Shown: positions 1-6,093, numbered from the stretch's first letter. The stretch is DNA of 6,093 nucleotides from Clostridia bacterium (GCA_017552845.1 JAFZOE010000333.1:1-6093), one strand, 5' to 3'. A program made the numbers and translations. The notes: generated from the sequence alone by a model not told the origin.

Positions 1-565
1 CAGGGGCATTGATATACCGGTAAAGCATCTCAACAATTCAGCGGGCATAATGAATTTTGATGAGTATTTTGATATGTGCCGCATGGGAATCATCCTCTAC
101 GGCCTCTATCCATCTGAAGAAGTTGACAAAAGCCTGCTCTCGATAAAACCCGTAATGGAATGGAAAACCTATATCAGCCATGTAAAAACACTCGAGGCCG
201 GCAGAGAAATCTCATACGGCGGGACATACAAAACCGAAAAAGACACGAAAATCGCAACAATTCCGGTCGGTTACGCTGACGGCTACCCCAGATGCCTCTC
301 AAATTTAGGCCGAGTGATTATCAACGGACAATATGCTCCGATAACGGGCAGAGTATGCATGGATCAGTTCATGGTCGATGTCACGGGAATTGATTGCAAT
401 CCGGGCGACGAGGTAACGCTTGTCGGCACTCAGGGCGGAACAACGCTCACGATGGAAGAGGTCTCCAACGCCGCCCATTCTTTCAATTACGAGCTCCCCT
501 GCCGCGTCAACAAACGCGTCCCCAGAGTCTATTTCAAAGACGGAGAAGAAGTCAAAAAGAATTAA
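1..565 (+). CDS. alr: Alanine racemase, C-terminal part (5' end outside window)
   Basis: Pyridoxal-phosphate enzyme that interconverts L- and D-alanine in the cytoplasm, supplying D-alanine for peptidoglycan. The frame is open from base 2, upstream of the first Met at 50, so the gene begins before the window; about 187 codons are present, roughly half of a usual 370-390 residue enzyme. Family marks are visible: HLNNSAGI at 26-49 (end of the barrel domain), the RMGI-LYG segment, then the C-terminal beta domain with SYGGTY (catalytic Tyr codon at 215-217, equivalent to Tyr265 of the Geobacillus enzyme), VGYADGYPR at 266-292 and GRVCMDQ at 347-367. It ends with TAA at 563-565, followed directly by a terminator, so it is the last gene of its transcript. 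Identity is very secure; whether it is the biosynthetic or a catabolic paralogue cannot be told. Confidence 0.96.
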   Translation, partial: RGIDIPVKHLNNSAGIMNFDEYFDMCRMGIILYGLYPSEEVDKSLLSIKPVMEWKTYISHVKTLEAGREISYGGTYKTEKDTKIATIPVGYADGYPRCLSNLGRVIINGQYAPITGRVCMDQFMVDVTGIDCNPGDEVTLVGTQGGTTLTMEEVSNAAHSFNYELPCRVNKRVPRVYFKDGEEVKKN

Positions 566-579
566 AATACAAATAATCT

Positions 580-619
580 ACCGGCGGGTAACTGTGAATA
601 AAGTTGCCTGCCGGTTTTT
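580..619 (+). terminator. Intrinsic terminator of alr
   Basis: The arms 581-593 (CCGGCGGGTAACT) and 602-614 pair over 13 bp with two G-U wobbles. A580-T615 can extend the stem. The loop is 8 nt (594-601), and TTTTT at 615-619 follows. It starts 15 nt after the alr stop and ends that transcript. Confidence 0.9.
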
Positions 620-704
620 CTGTATCGTCATTTTGTATATGAAATTAGTGATTTTTTAGGCATATTTACAAGATTGACCGTATATAAATGCGGGTTTTTC
701 GCGT

Positions 705-761
705 TTGTTCATACTATGTTAATATTTAGGGTATAAATTATACTGCGGTATAAAAATATAC
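705..761 (+). promoter_or_regulatory. AT-rich upstream region with two adjacent palindromes; likely promoter/operator of the small gene
   Basis: The small gene lies between two terminators, so it needs its own promoter here. No pair of hexamers is convincing: several -10-like boxes occur (TATAAA at 732-737, TATACT at 739-744, TATAAA at 749-754), but the only decent -35-like box, TTGTTC at 705-710, is spaced too far away (21 nt). Two inverted repeats sit side by side: GTATAAATTATAC at 731-743 (perfect 6-bp arms, 1-nt centre) and GTATAAAAATATAC at 748-761 (5-bp arms, 4-nt centre). They start 17 nt apart and could be operator sites overlapping the promoter, but AT-rich promoter DNA produces such patterns by chance. 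Confidence 0.4.
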
Positions 762-796
762 TTATCAAATTACAACAAGGAAAAAGGAAACGAACT

Positions 797-1027
797 ATGA
801 AAAAGATTATTTCCAAGAGAGAGTATGACACCGCTAAGTCAGTGCTCATCAAGAAGGTTACCGTCGGCACATTCGGCGATCCCGCAGGCTATGAAGAGAC
901 CCTCTACAAGACCGAGAAGGGCTACTTCTTCCTCTATGTAAACGGCGGCGAAGAGTCCCCCTACACCAAGGAAGACATCAAGTGTATGAGCGCAAAGAAA
1001 GCCGAAGAGTGGCTTGCAAACAAATAA
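797..1027 (+). CDS. Small conserved-looking protein of unknown function, 76 aa
   Basis: I do not recognise a named function. The protein is charged and soluble: Lys/Glu-rich, with no signal peptide, membrane segment or Cys-rich motif (one Cys near residue 63). A central block reads FGDPAGYEETLYKTEKGYFFLY, then NGGEESPY, and a C-terminal amphipathic helix (SAKKAEEWLANK) closes it. The EETLY-x-T-x-KG-x-(F/Y)FLY layout resembles small Firmicutes proteins that I recall only as hypothetical, which is an impression and not a verified match. The ATG at 797 has a purine-rich ribosome binding site (AAGGAAA at 784-790, about 9 nt away). Its codons are strongly biased (AAG, GGC, CTC, TAC, TTC, ATC), as in highly expressed genes. 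It is monocistronic, with a terminator on each side. Confidence 0.85.
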   Translation: MKKIISKREYDTAKSVLIKKVTVGTFGDPAGYEETLYKTEKGYFFLYVNGGEESPYTKEDIKCMSAKKAEEWLANK

Positions 1028-1042
1028 TCAGACAGACAGCGG

Positions 1043-1073
1043 AACCGTCGGGGCAAGAGCTCCGGCGGTTTTT
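1043..1073 (+). terminator. Intrinsic terminator of the 76-aa gene
   Basis: AACCGTCGGGGC at 1043-1054 pairs along its full 12 nt with 1059-1070 (two G-U wobbles) around an AAGA tetraloop. The run of T at 1069-1073 and the AT-rich stretch after it complete a strong terminator 15 nt past the stop codon. Confidence 0.93.
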
Positions 1074-1106
1074 ATATTTTCTATCATTTAACTGCGTTTT
1101 TGATAA

Positions 1107-1135
1107 TTGACTGGCGGTTTAATCAATGATATAAT
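1107..1135 (+). promoter_or_regulatory. SigA-type promoter of the ABC transporter operon
   Basis: TTGACT at 1107-1112, a 17-nt spacer, then a perfect TATAAT at 1130-1135. Transcription should start near 1142, giving a leader of about 30 nt before the ATG at 1173. This also argues against any translation start upstream of 1173. Confidence 0.88.
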
Positions 1136-1172
1136 TCAAAATGTATTTATTTTAGAAATAAGGAGTGAAGTG

Positions 1173-2984
1173 ATGAGATATATCAAGCTCCAGAAAGAGA
1201 AGGCACCGGTCGTCAAAAATGTTGTCTGGGCGCTGAAGCTTATCCTGAAAACCGATAGGCGCCTGCCGATGAGCGCTTTGCTCATGCAGTTTTCGTCGAG
1301 CTTTTTTCATGTGTATGTAAAGAACATACTGTTTCTCAAGACGCTGCTCACTGTCATTGACTCGAGGGGCGATTTCTCGCAGTATATAAAATACCTGCTG
1401 ATGTTCCTGGCAGTATCGGTGCTGTGCGAAGCTCTGTCATGGTATGGAAGCTATGTGAATTACTCTTCCGTAAAGGTTGTGCTCAAAAAGCTGAATAATC
1501 TAATATTCAGGAAGGCCCTTTCCCTCGATGTCGCAAATTACGAAGACCCGCAGTTCTATGATAAATATCAGCGTGCAACAGATATAACCGACAGGGGCTA
1601 TTTCCATATTCTGTGCAACAGTGTCGCTTCGATTTTCGGCACTGTATTCTCGTTGATTCTTGTTATTATAACGGTTATTCAGGTTAATCCTCTGTATCTG
1701 CTTTTTACGCTTCCGTCAACCGCTGTTTTCGCAGTTGAACTCGCGAAGAGCAGAAAACTCTACAAACGCGACCTGGCGAAGACCGGCAATGAGAGAGTGA
1801 AGGCATATATCAAACGCACTGTTTTTCTGCGCGAATATTCGAAAGATATGCGCACCTCCAATATTTTCCTCGTAATGATGAAAAGATTTGAAGCCGCGGT
1901 AAAGGCAAATATAATGATTTACAAAGAATATGGCTTTCCTCTTTTCATTTACAGCACTGTCAGCTCATTTTTCTCCGAATTTCTGCCGACTGTCGGCACC
2001 TATGCCCTCGCAGGCGGTCAGTTCATTTATACCGATACAATGACGATTTCTGCTTTTTCGGTCGTCATAAGTTCAATAAACTCGGTCAACCGTGCCGCTA
2101 ATTCGCTGGTCAGCGCATTCAACAACATTTCACAGCTCGCTCTGTATTTCAGTAATCTGAGAGAGTTCTTTGATTATGAGCCGGGAGTTAATTCCGGAGA
2201 AGAGATTCCCGGTGAATTTGAATCTCTTGAATTCAGGAATGTATCCTTCCGCTATCTCGGCGCTGAAACCGATTCTCTTAAAAACGTGTCGTTTACCCTC
2301 AACAAAGGCGAGAAACTTGCCGTTGTCGGCCTCAACGGCGCGGGCAAGACCACTCTTGTAAAACTCATGATGAGATTCTATGACCCGACCGAGGGAGAAA
2401 TACTCTACAACGGCAGAAATATAAAAGAATTCGATATTGAAAAATACCGTCTGCTGTTCGGAGCGGTTTTCCAGGATTATAAGAATTTCGCGCTCTCCGT
2501 CAATGAAAACGTAATATGCAGAGTGTGCGAAGACAGCGACCGTGCCTTTGCCGAGGAAGCGATGAAAAACAGCGGCGCCTGGGATAAGATTTCCACCCTT
2601 CCCGATAAGGGCGAGACCGTGCTGACAAAGGAATTTGACAAAAACGGCGTCGGTCTCTCGGGCGGCGAAAACCAGAAGCTTTCAACAGCGCGTCTCTTTG
2701 CTCATGATTTTGAGATTGCAGTGCTCGATGAGCCATCATCCGCGCTCGATCCGGTTGCCGAATACAAAATGTATGATAATCTTGTCAGGGCTACCGAAGG
2801 CAAATCAGTGGTCTATATCTCCCACCGTCTCTCGAGCGCCGTGCTCTCGGACAGAATCATCGTGCTTGACGGCGGTTCAATAGCCGAGCGCGGAAACCAT
2901 ACCGAGCTTCTTGCTTTGGGCGGAATCTACGCGGAAATGTTCAATCATCAGGCTGAAGCCTACGGAAAAGCGGAGGTGGGCTGA
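1173..2984 (+). CDS. ABC exporter half-transporter 1 (membrane domain fused to ATPase), 603 aa
   Basis: Membrane ATP-driven exporter subunit. Residues 1-335 are a type IV ABC membrane domain with about six hydrophobic spans (roughly 33-57, 71-92, 148-170, 172-190, 256-280, 290-305). Residues 350-603 are the nucleotide-binding domain: A-loop Tyr361, Walker A GLNGAGKTT 386-394 (Lys392), Q-loop Gln434, signature LSGGE 495-499, Walker B Asp519 with catalytic Glu520, H-loop His551. All ATPase residues are present. The segment NYEDPQFYDKYQRA (122-135) resembles the ENPxFYDKLQRA motif of NisT/SpaT-type peptide exporters, but there is no C39 peptidase domain and no precursor peptide nearby, so the substrate is unknown. 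The start at 1173 is chosen because AGGAG at 1161-1165 lies 7 nt before it; the longer frame from 1107 begins inside the promoter. It is followed at once by its partner gene. Confidence 0.93.
   Translation: MRYIKLQKEKAPVVKNVVWALKLILKTDRRLPMSALLMQFSSSFFHVYVKNILFLKTLLTVIDSRGDFSQYIKYLLMFLAVSVLCEALSWYGSYVNYSSVKVVLKKLNNLIFRKALSLDVANYEDPQFYDKYQRATDITDRGYFHILCNSVASIFGTVFSLILVIITVIQVNPLYLLFTLPSTAVFAVELAKSRKLYKRDLAKTGNERVKAYIKRTVFLREYSKDMRTSNIFLVMMKRFEAAVKANIMIYKEYGFPLFIYSTVSSFFSEFLPTVGTYALAGGQFIYTDTMTISAFSVVISSINSVNRAANSLVSAFNNISQLALYFSNLREFFDYEPGVNSGEEIPGEFESLEFRNVSFRYLGAETDSLKNVSFTLNKGEKLAVVGLNGAGKTTLVKLMMRFYDPTEGEILYNGRNIKEFDIEKYRLLFGAVFQDYKNFALSVNENVICRVCEDSDRAFAEEAMKNSGAWDKISTLPDKGETVLTKEFDKNGVGLSGGENQKLSTARLFAHDFEIAVLDEPSSALDPVAEYKMYDNLVRATEGKSVVYISHRLSSAVLSDRIIVLDGGSIAERGNHTELLALGGIYAEMFNHQAEAYGKAEVG
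2972..2979 (+). promoter_or_regulatory. Ribosome binding site of the second ABC gene, inside the end of the first
   Basis: GGAGGTGG lies within the last codons of the first ABC gene. The stop TGA (2982-2984) is separated by a single G from ATG at 2986. This fixes the start of the second gene at 2986, not at the upstream in-frame start near 2911, and indicates translational coupling. Confidence 0.85.
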
Positions 2985-2985
2985 G

Positions 2986-4791
2986 ATGAAGAAACTTAAG
3001 AATACCACCTCCATGATAGGGCATATGATTTATTTCGTTCGCCTGATGTTCTCGATTTCACCGGTATTTGTCATTCTGGAATTGATATACGGACTGTTAT
3101 TGAGAGTCCCGGGGCGGCTTATCAGCGTGCTCGGAATGAAATACATTATCGATGTTGTCGAGAGCGGAGAGAATCTTGAGCGGATCTGGATAGGCGTCGG
3201 AGTAATCGCAGCCATACTTGTTGTTTCCCATCTGCTCTCCTGGCTCTACATGGAGTTTTACTGGAACATCGCCAAAGAAAAGCTCTCTGCAGGCCTGTGC
3301 AAAAAGCTCTATGAAAAAGCTCGCGAAATTGACCTGGAGGAATACGACAATCCCGATTTTTACAATAATTTCATTCTCACCATCGAGACGAGCGCCGATA
3401 ACATACAGAATCTGCTCGGTTTTGTGAGAAGCTATTTTACGGAATTTGTTACGTTTTTCACAATCGGCGCGGTCATTTTCACTATTGACCCGATATGCCT
3501 GCTGATAATTGTAGTCACGGTATTTGTCTTCCTGCCTTTTAGCGGGATAGTCGGCAATCTGCATATGGGCAGGCGCAAAGATAATGCCGAACTTCACCAC
3601 AGATCCGATTATTTCCAGCGCATTTTCTATCTTCAGGATTATGCAAAAGAAGTGCGCATGAATAATATCAGTCCTCTGCTGATTAACCGGTATAACGAGG
3701 CGGCAGATGCCGTTATTGAAAACCAGAATAAATACTGGAAAAAGATTTCATTCTTCTCCGGGCTTCAGGAGACGGGTATAGATGTGTTGGGATTAATGTT
3801 TGTGCTTCCTGCCTATCTCGGATACTGCGTGCTCGTGAAGCACAGCATCGGAGCGGGTGATTTTGTTGCAAGTTTCAACGGCGCATATCAGATTGCGATT
3901 TCAATAGAATTCCTGACGGTAACGGCGCTCATGGTTTTCTCAGAAAGAGGAAAGATGATTGAGAAATACCGCGAATTTCTTGCCTGCACACCGAAAATCA
4001 AAGGCGGCGAAGAGACTGCCTCATGCGAAAAGCCCGAAACAATCGAAATCAGGAATCTGAGCTTCACTTATCCCGGCAGCGATCATCCGGTTTTGAAAAA
4101 TATCAATCTGACGATTAAGCCTTATGAAAAGATTGCGCTCGTCGGCTACAACGGAGCCGGCAAGACAACGCTGACTAATCTGCTCCTGCGTCTCTACGAA
4201 GCGAGCGAGGGAGAAATACTTATCGGCGGCAAAAACATCAAGGATGTAACACTCGAGTCTCACAAAAACCGTTTCGCCGCAGTTTTCCAGGATTTTCAGA
4301 CCTATGCCTGCACCATCGGCGAAAATGTAGCGCTGGATGTGAATCCGGATAAAGACAGAGTTACTCAGGCGCTGAAACACAGCGGATTCTCGAAGTCACT
4401 TAAGAACGGCGTTGACACGGAAATTCTGCGTGAATTCGACGAAAGCGGAACTATGCTCTCGGGCGGAGAAAGCCAGAAAATGGCTGTTTCAAGGGCATTT
4501 TATAAAGACTGCCCTTACGCCATTCTCGACGAGCCCTCGGCAAATCTCGACCCGATAGCCGAATACGAGCTTAATAAAACAATGCTTGAAGCGGCTGAGC
4601 ATAAAACCGTCATCTTCATATCGCACCGCCTTTCGACCACGGTCGGCGCGGACAAAATCTATGTGATGGCGGACGGTGAAATCATAGAGAGCGGAACTCA
4701 CGCCGAACTTATGGAAAAGAACGGCACCTATGCCTATATGTTCAATCTCCAGGCAGAGAAATACAGGCAGGATAATAAACAAAACAGTTGA
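2986..4791 (+). CDS. ABC exporter half-transporter 2 (membrane domain fused to ATPase), 601 aa
   Basis: Partner of the preceding half-transporter and similar to it along its length. The membrane domain has about six spans (roughly 21-42, 66-90, 146-166, 168-187, 265-285, 298-318). The ATPase domain runs from about residue 352: A-loop Tyr362, Walker A GYNGAGKTT 387-395 (Lys393), Q-loop Gln435, signature LSGGE 491-495, Walker B Asp515 with catalytic Glu516, H-loop His547. It carries a matching EYDNPDFYNN segment (119-128), and the cytoplasmic loop LQDYAKEVRMNN (216-227) corresponds to LREYSKDMRTSN of its partner. The 1-nt spacing and coupled start suggest the two form a heterodimer made in equal amounts. 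Both halves keep the catalytic Glu and His, so this is not the type with one degenerate ATP site, judged by these residues. Substrate unknown; drug, lipid or peptide export are all possible. No terminator follows. Confidence 0.93.
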   Translation: MKKLKNTTSMIGHMIYFVRLMFSISPVFVILELIYGLLLRVPGRLISVLGMKYIIDVVESGENLERIWIGVGVIAAILVVSHLLSWLYMEFYWNIAKEKLSAGLCKKLYEKAREIDLEEYDNPDFYNNFILTIETSADNIQNLLGFVRSYFTEFVTFFTIGAVIFTIDPICLLIIVVTVFVFLPFSGIVGNLHMGRRKDNAELHHRSDYFQRIFYLQDYAKEVRMNNISPLLINRYNEAADAVIENQNKYWKKISFFSGLQETGIDVLGLMFVLPAYLGYCVLVKHSIGAGDFVASFNGAYQIAISIEFLTVTALMVFSERGKMIEKYREFLACTPKIKGGEETASCEKPETIEIRNLSFTYPGSDHPVLKNINLTIKPYEKIALVGYNGAGKTTLTNLLLRLYEASEGEILIGGKNIKDVTLESHKNRFAAVFQDFQTYACTIGENVALDVNPDKDRVTQALKHSGFSKSLKNGVDTEILREFDESGTMLSGGESQKMAVSRAFYKDCPYAILDEPSANLDPIAEYELNKTMLEAAEHKTVIFISHRLSTTVGADKIYVMADGEIIESGTHAELMEKNGTYAYMFNLQAEKYRQDNKQNS

Positions 4792-4816
4792 CTTTTATAA
4801 AAAGCAGATATATAAT
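4788..4816 (+). promoter_or_regulatory. SigA-type promoter of thrS, -35 box overlapping the upstream stop codon
   Basis: TTGACT at 4788-4793, a 17-nt spacer, then TATAAT at 4811-4816. The TGA stop of the second ABC gene (4789-4791) is part of the -35 hexamer. Transcription should start near 4823, just before the first stem of the T-box leader. Confidence 0.88.
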
Positions 4817-4822
4817 ATCTTC

Positions 4823-5029
4823 AATTAAAGGCAGAGAAGGAGAACGAATCCGTCGGAGAACACCCCAGAGAGATGCGCCGCGGCTGAAAGCGCATTGTGT
4901 GACAGCGGAGGAGACCGCTCCCGAGCCGCCTGCGAAACAAGCAGAGCCGTTTCCCGCGTTAAGGGCAAAGAGTTAAAAAACAAGGTGGAACCGTGCAAAG
5001 CACCCTTGGGAGACCGAGGGTGCTTTTTT
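4823..5029 (+). ncRNA. T-box riboswitch, threonine-specific, controlling thrS
   Basis: cis-acting leader RNA that binds uncharged tRNA and prevents transcription termination. Stem I (about 4830-4927) has a basal helix GGC 4830-4832 / GCC 4925-4927, a purine-rich internal loop, GGAG 4839-4842 / CTCC 4918-4921, then the specifier loop with GAG-ACC-GCT on its 3' side. ACC at 4914-4916 is the specifier, a Thr codon. Above it are TCCG/CGGA (4849-4852 / 4906-4909), ACAC/GTGT (4860-4863 / 4897-4900), the AGAGAG motif (4867-4872) and an apical hairpin ATGCGC/GCGCAT (4873-4878 / 4890-4895). The T-box proper, AAGGTGGAACCGTG, is at 4982-4995. The antiterminator forms from AAGG 4982-4985 with CCTT 5004-5007 and GTGC 4993-4996 with GCAC 5000-5003, leaving the canonical 7-nt bulge TGGAACC. 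The bulge TGGA fits a tRNA ending UCCA (discriminator U), as I recall for Bacillus tRNA-Thr. A small hairpin CTGC/GCAG (4930-4933 / 4941-4944) lies between. Confidence 0.95.
4997..5029 (+). terminator. T-box terminator (regulated attenuator)
   Basis: AAGCACCCTTGG at 4998-5009 pairs with 5014-5025 over 12 bp (one wobble) around a GAGA loop, with six T at 5024-5029. Its 5' arm contains the 3' strands of the antiterminator (5000-5007), so the two structures exclude each other. It is also the first terminator downstream of the ABC transporter genes. Confidence 0.95.
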
Positions 5030-5064
5030 ATTGCAGGTAATAATTCTCAAAGGAGTTAAACAAT

Positions 5065-6093
5065 ATGAAAATCATTTACAGAGACGGAACGGTTGCGGAA
5101 TGCCCGCCCGAAGAAGTTCAGCACGTTCTGCGTCATTCAACGGCGCACTGCATGGCTCAGGCAATTCAGCGCCTTTGGCCCGATGCCGACTTTGCATACG
5201 GCCCCGCCACCGAAAAAGGATTCTACTATGACGTTGACCTCGGCGACAGAAAGCTGACCGACGATGACCTTGCCGCTATCGAAAAGGAAATGAAAAAGAT
5301 AGTCAAGGAGAATATCCCCGTAAAGCCTTTCATTCTTCCGAGAGACGAGGCAATCAAGCTCATGCATGAGCGCGGAGCAAAATATAAGGAAGAGCATATC
5401 GGCGACCTTGACGAAGATGCTGTTATCAGCTTCTATCAGCAGGGCGACTAGATTGATATGTGCGTCGGTCCCCATGTCTGCTACACCAAAGCTCTCAAAG
5501 CTTTCAAAATCACCCAGCAGAGCGGCGCCTACTGGAAAAATGATTCTGAGAACAAGATGCTCACGAGAATCAACGGCGTTGCCTTCCAGACTCAGGAAGA
5601 GCTTGAGGAGTATGAGAAGGCGGTTGAGGAAGCAAAGCAGCGCGACCACCGCAAGATCGGCAAGGAAATGGGTCTTTTCATGACCGACGAACTTGTCGGC
5701 AGAGGCCTTCCGATGTTCCTCTCAAAGGGCTATACCGTCTGGCAGGAGCTTGAAAACTATATCAAGGATAAGGAGCGCAAGCTCGGTTATCACCACGTTA
5801 TGACACCCTGCGTAGGCACTGTTCAACTATATAAGACTTCCGGCCACTGGGATCATTACAAAGAGAATATGTTCCCGCCGATGGAGGTTGAGGGCGAAAG
5901 CTTCGTCCTGCGCCCGATGAACTGCCCGCATCACATGATGATTTATGCAAACAAGCCCCATTCATATAAAGAATTACCCATCCGAATCGGCGAAATCGCG
6001 CACGATTTCAGATTTGAATCCTCGGGCACGCTCAAGGGAATTGAGAGAGGCCGCCACTTCTGCCAGAATGACGCTCACCTCTTTGTTACTCCC
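5065..6093 (+). CDS. thrS: Threonyl-tRNA synthetase with an in-frame TAG; 3' end outside window
   Basis: Class II synthetase that charges tRNA-Thr and clears mischarged Ser. The ATG at 5065 has AAAGGAG at 5049-5055, 9 nt upstream. Counting the TAG as one residue, 343 codons are present. Editing domain: His24 and His28 (HSTAH) and Cys133/His137 (MCVGPH) correspond to E. coli His73, His77, Cys182 and His186; the first-to-third spacing of 109 residues equals that of E. coli as I recall it. Catalytic domain: YKTSGHWDHY, MNCPHH with zinc ligand Cys287, motif 2 Arg316 in DFRFESSG, and QNDAH with zinc ligand His338. Codon 129 (5449-5451) is TAG, where relatives carry an aromatic residue; read strictly, the frame gives a 128-residue stub, and the rest could only be made by readthrough or from ATG 5458. 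Only 23 residues precede HSTAH, so the N-terminal TGS domain is absent. Function is certain by homology; whether this copy is intact is open. Confidence 0.93.
5449..5451 (+). other. In-frame amber codon (TAG) within thrS
   Basis: The codons run GGC-GAC-TAG-ATT-GAT-ATG-TGC. The same frame stays open and ThrRS-like for all 214 remaining codons to the window end. The position matches Tyr178 of E. coli ThrRS (YVDMC), so a single-base change from TAC or TAT would explain it. None of the four genes that end in this window uses TAG as its stop (two TAA, two TGA), which is too few to be informative. Confidence 0.9.

Noticed and set aside
690..702. Weak hairpin GCG...CGC with a T-rich loop
   Set aside because: The stem is too short and no T run follows it; alr already has a strong terminator at 580-619.
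797..1027. The 76-aa protein as precursor peptide for the downstream exporter
   Set aside because: It lacks a recognisable leader with a C-terminal GG cleavage site and a Cys/Ser/Thr-rich core, and it is separated from the exporter by a strong terminator and a new promoter.
1107..1172. Upstream extension of the first ABC gene to a TTG start at 1107
   Set aside because: The TTG is the first three bases of the -35 box, and the -10 box lies at 1130-1135, so this stretch would not be transcribed. ATG 1173 has a good ribosome binding site.
2911..2985. Earlier start of the second ABC gene at 2911
   Set aside because: It would overlap the first gene by over 70 nt and lacks a ribosome binding site, while ATG 2986 has GGAGG 9 nt upstream and gives a normal exporter N-terminus.
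3097..3600. Reverse-strand open frame of 167 codons
   Set aside because: It lies opposite the membrane domain of a secure ABC gene. The translation has no recognisable features, and no promoter or ribosome binding site was apparent. It is a codon-bias shadow.
5137..5649. Reverse-strand open frame of 170 codons spanning the thrS amber codon
   Set aside because: It is opposite clear ThrRS coding sequence and the translation resembles nothing. The ThrRS frame explains the conservation on both sides of the TAG.
5458..6093. A naturally split ThrRS, with the second part starting at ATG 5458
   Set aside because: The split would fall inside the editing site, separating His24/His28 from Cys133/His137, and there is no strong ribosome binding site before 5458. 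Known separate editing or catalytic ThrRS proteins divide between domains. Reinitiation is possible but not supported.

Overview
The window looks like chromosomal DNA of a low-to-mid GC Gram-positive anaerobe, most likely a gut-type member of the Clostridia (Oscillospiraceae/Ruminococcaceae-like). The evidence is strong AGGAG ribosome binding sites, SigA-type promoters (TTGACT-N17-TATAAT, found twice), a T-box leader on an aminoacyl-tRNA synthetase gene, and the protein sequences themselves. This placement is inferred; no database search was possible. All genes read on the + strand.

Layout. (1) 1-565: the 3' part of an alanine racemase gene (alr), closed by an intrinsic terminator at 580-619. 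(2) 566-796: an AT-rich spacer with two adjacent short palindromes, followed by a free-standing 76-residue protein gene of unknown function (797-1027) with its own terminator (1043-1073). (3) 1107-4791: a consensus promoter and two tightly coupled genes for ABC half-transporters (1173-2984 and 2986-4791). Each has an N-terminal membrane domain and a C-terminal ATPase, and they probably form a heterodimeric exporter. No terminator follows them. (4) 4788-5029: a second consensus promoter, whose -35 box overlaps the stop codon of the second ABC gene, and a complete T-box riboswitch with a threonine (ACC) specifier. (5) 5065-6093: thrS, threonyl-tRNA synthetase, running off the right end.

The most unusual feature is in thrS. 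Its reading frame has an in-frame TAG at 5449-5451, inside the editing domain and four codons before the conserved editing-site Cys. The reading frame and all the diagnostic ThrRS residues I checked continue on the far side with family-like spacing. This could be a sequencing or assembly error, a recent nonsense mutation, or a recoded/suppressed amber codon. The protein also starts too close to the editing motif to hold the usual N-terminal TGS domain.

The genes are mostly separate housekeeping or transport units. The one functional link visible is regulatory: the T-box senses uncharged tRNA-Thr and controls thrS, and its terminator probably also ends the ABC transporter mRNA. I did not find a clearly novel multi-gene system; the amber codon in thrS and the small orphan protein are the best leads.
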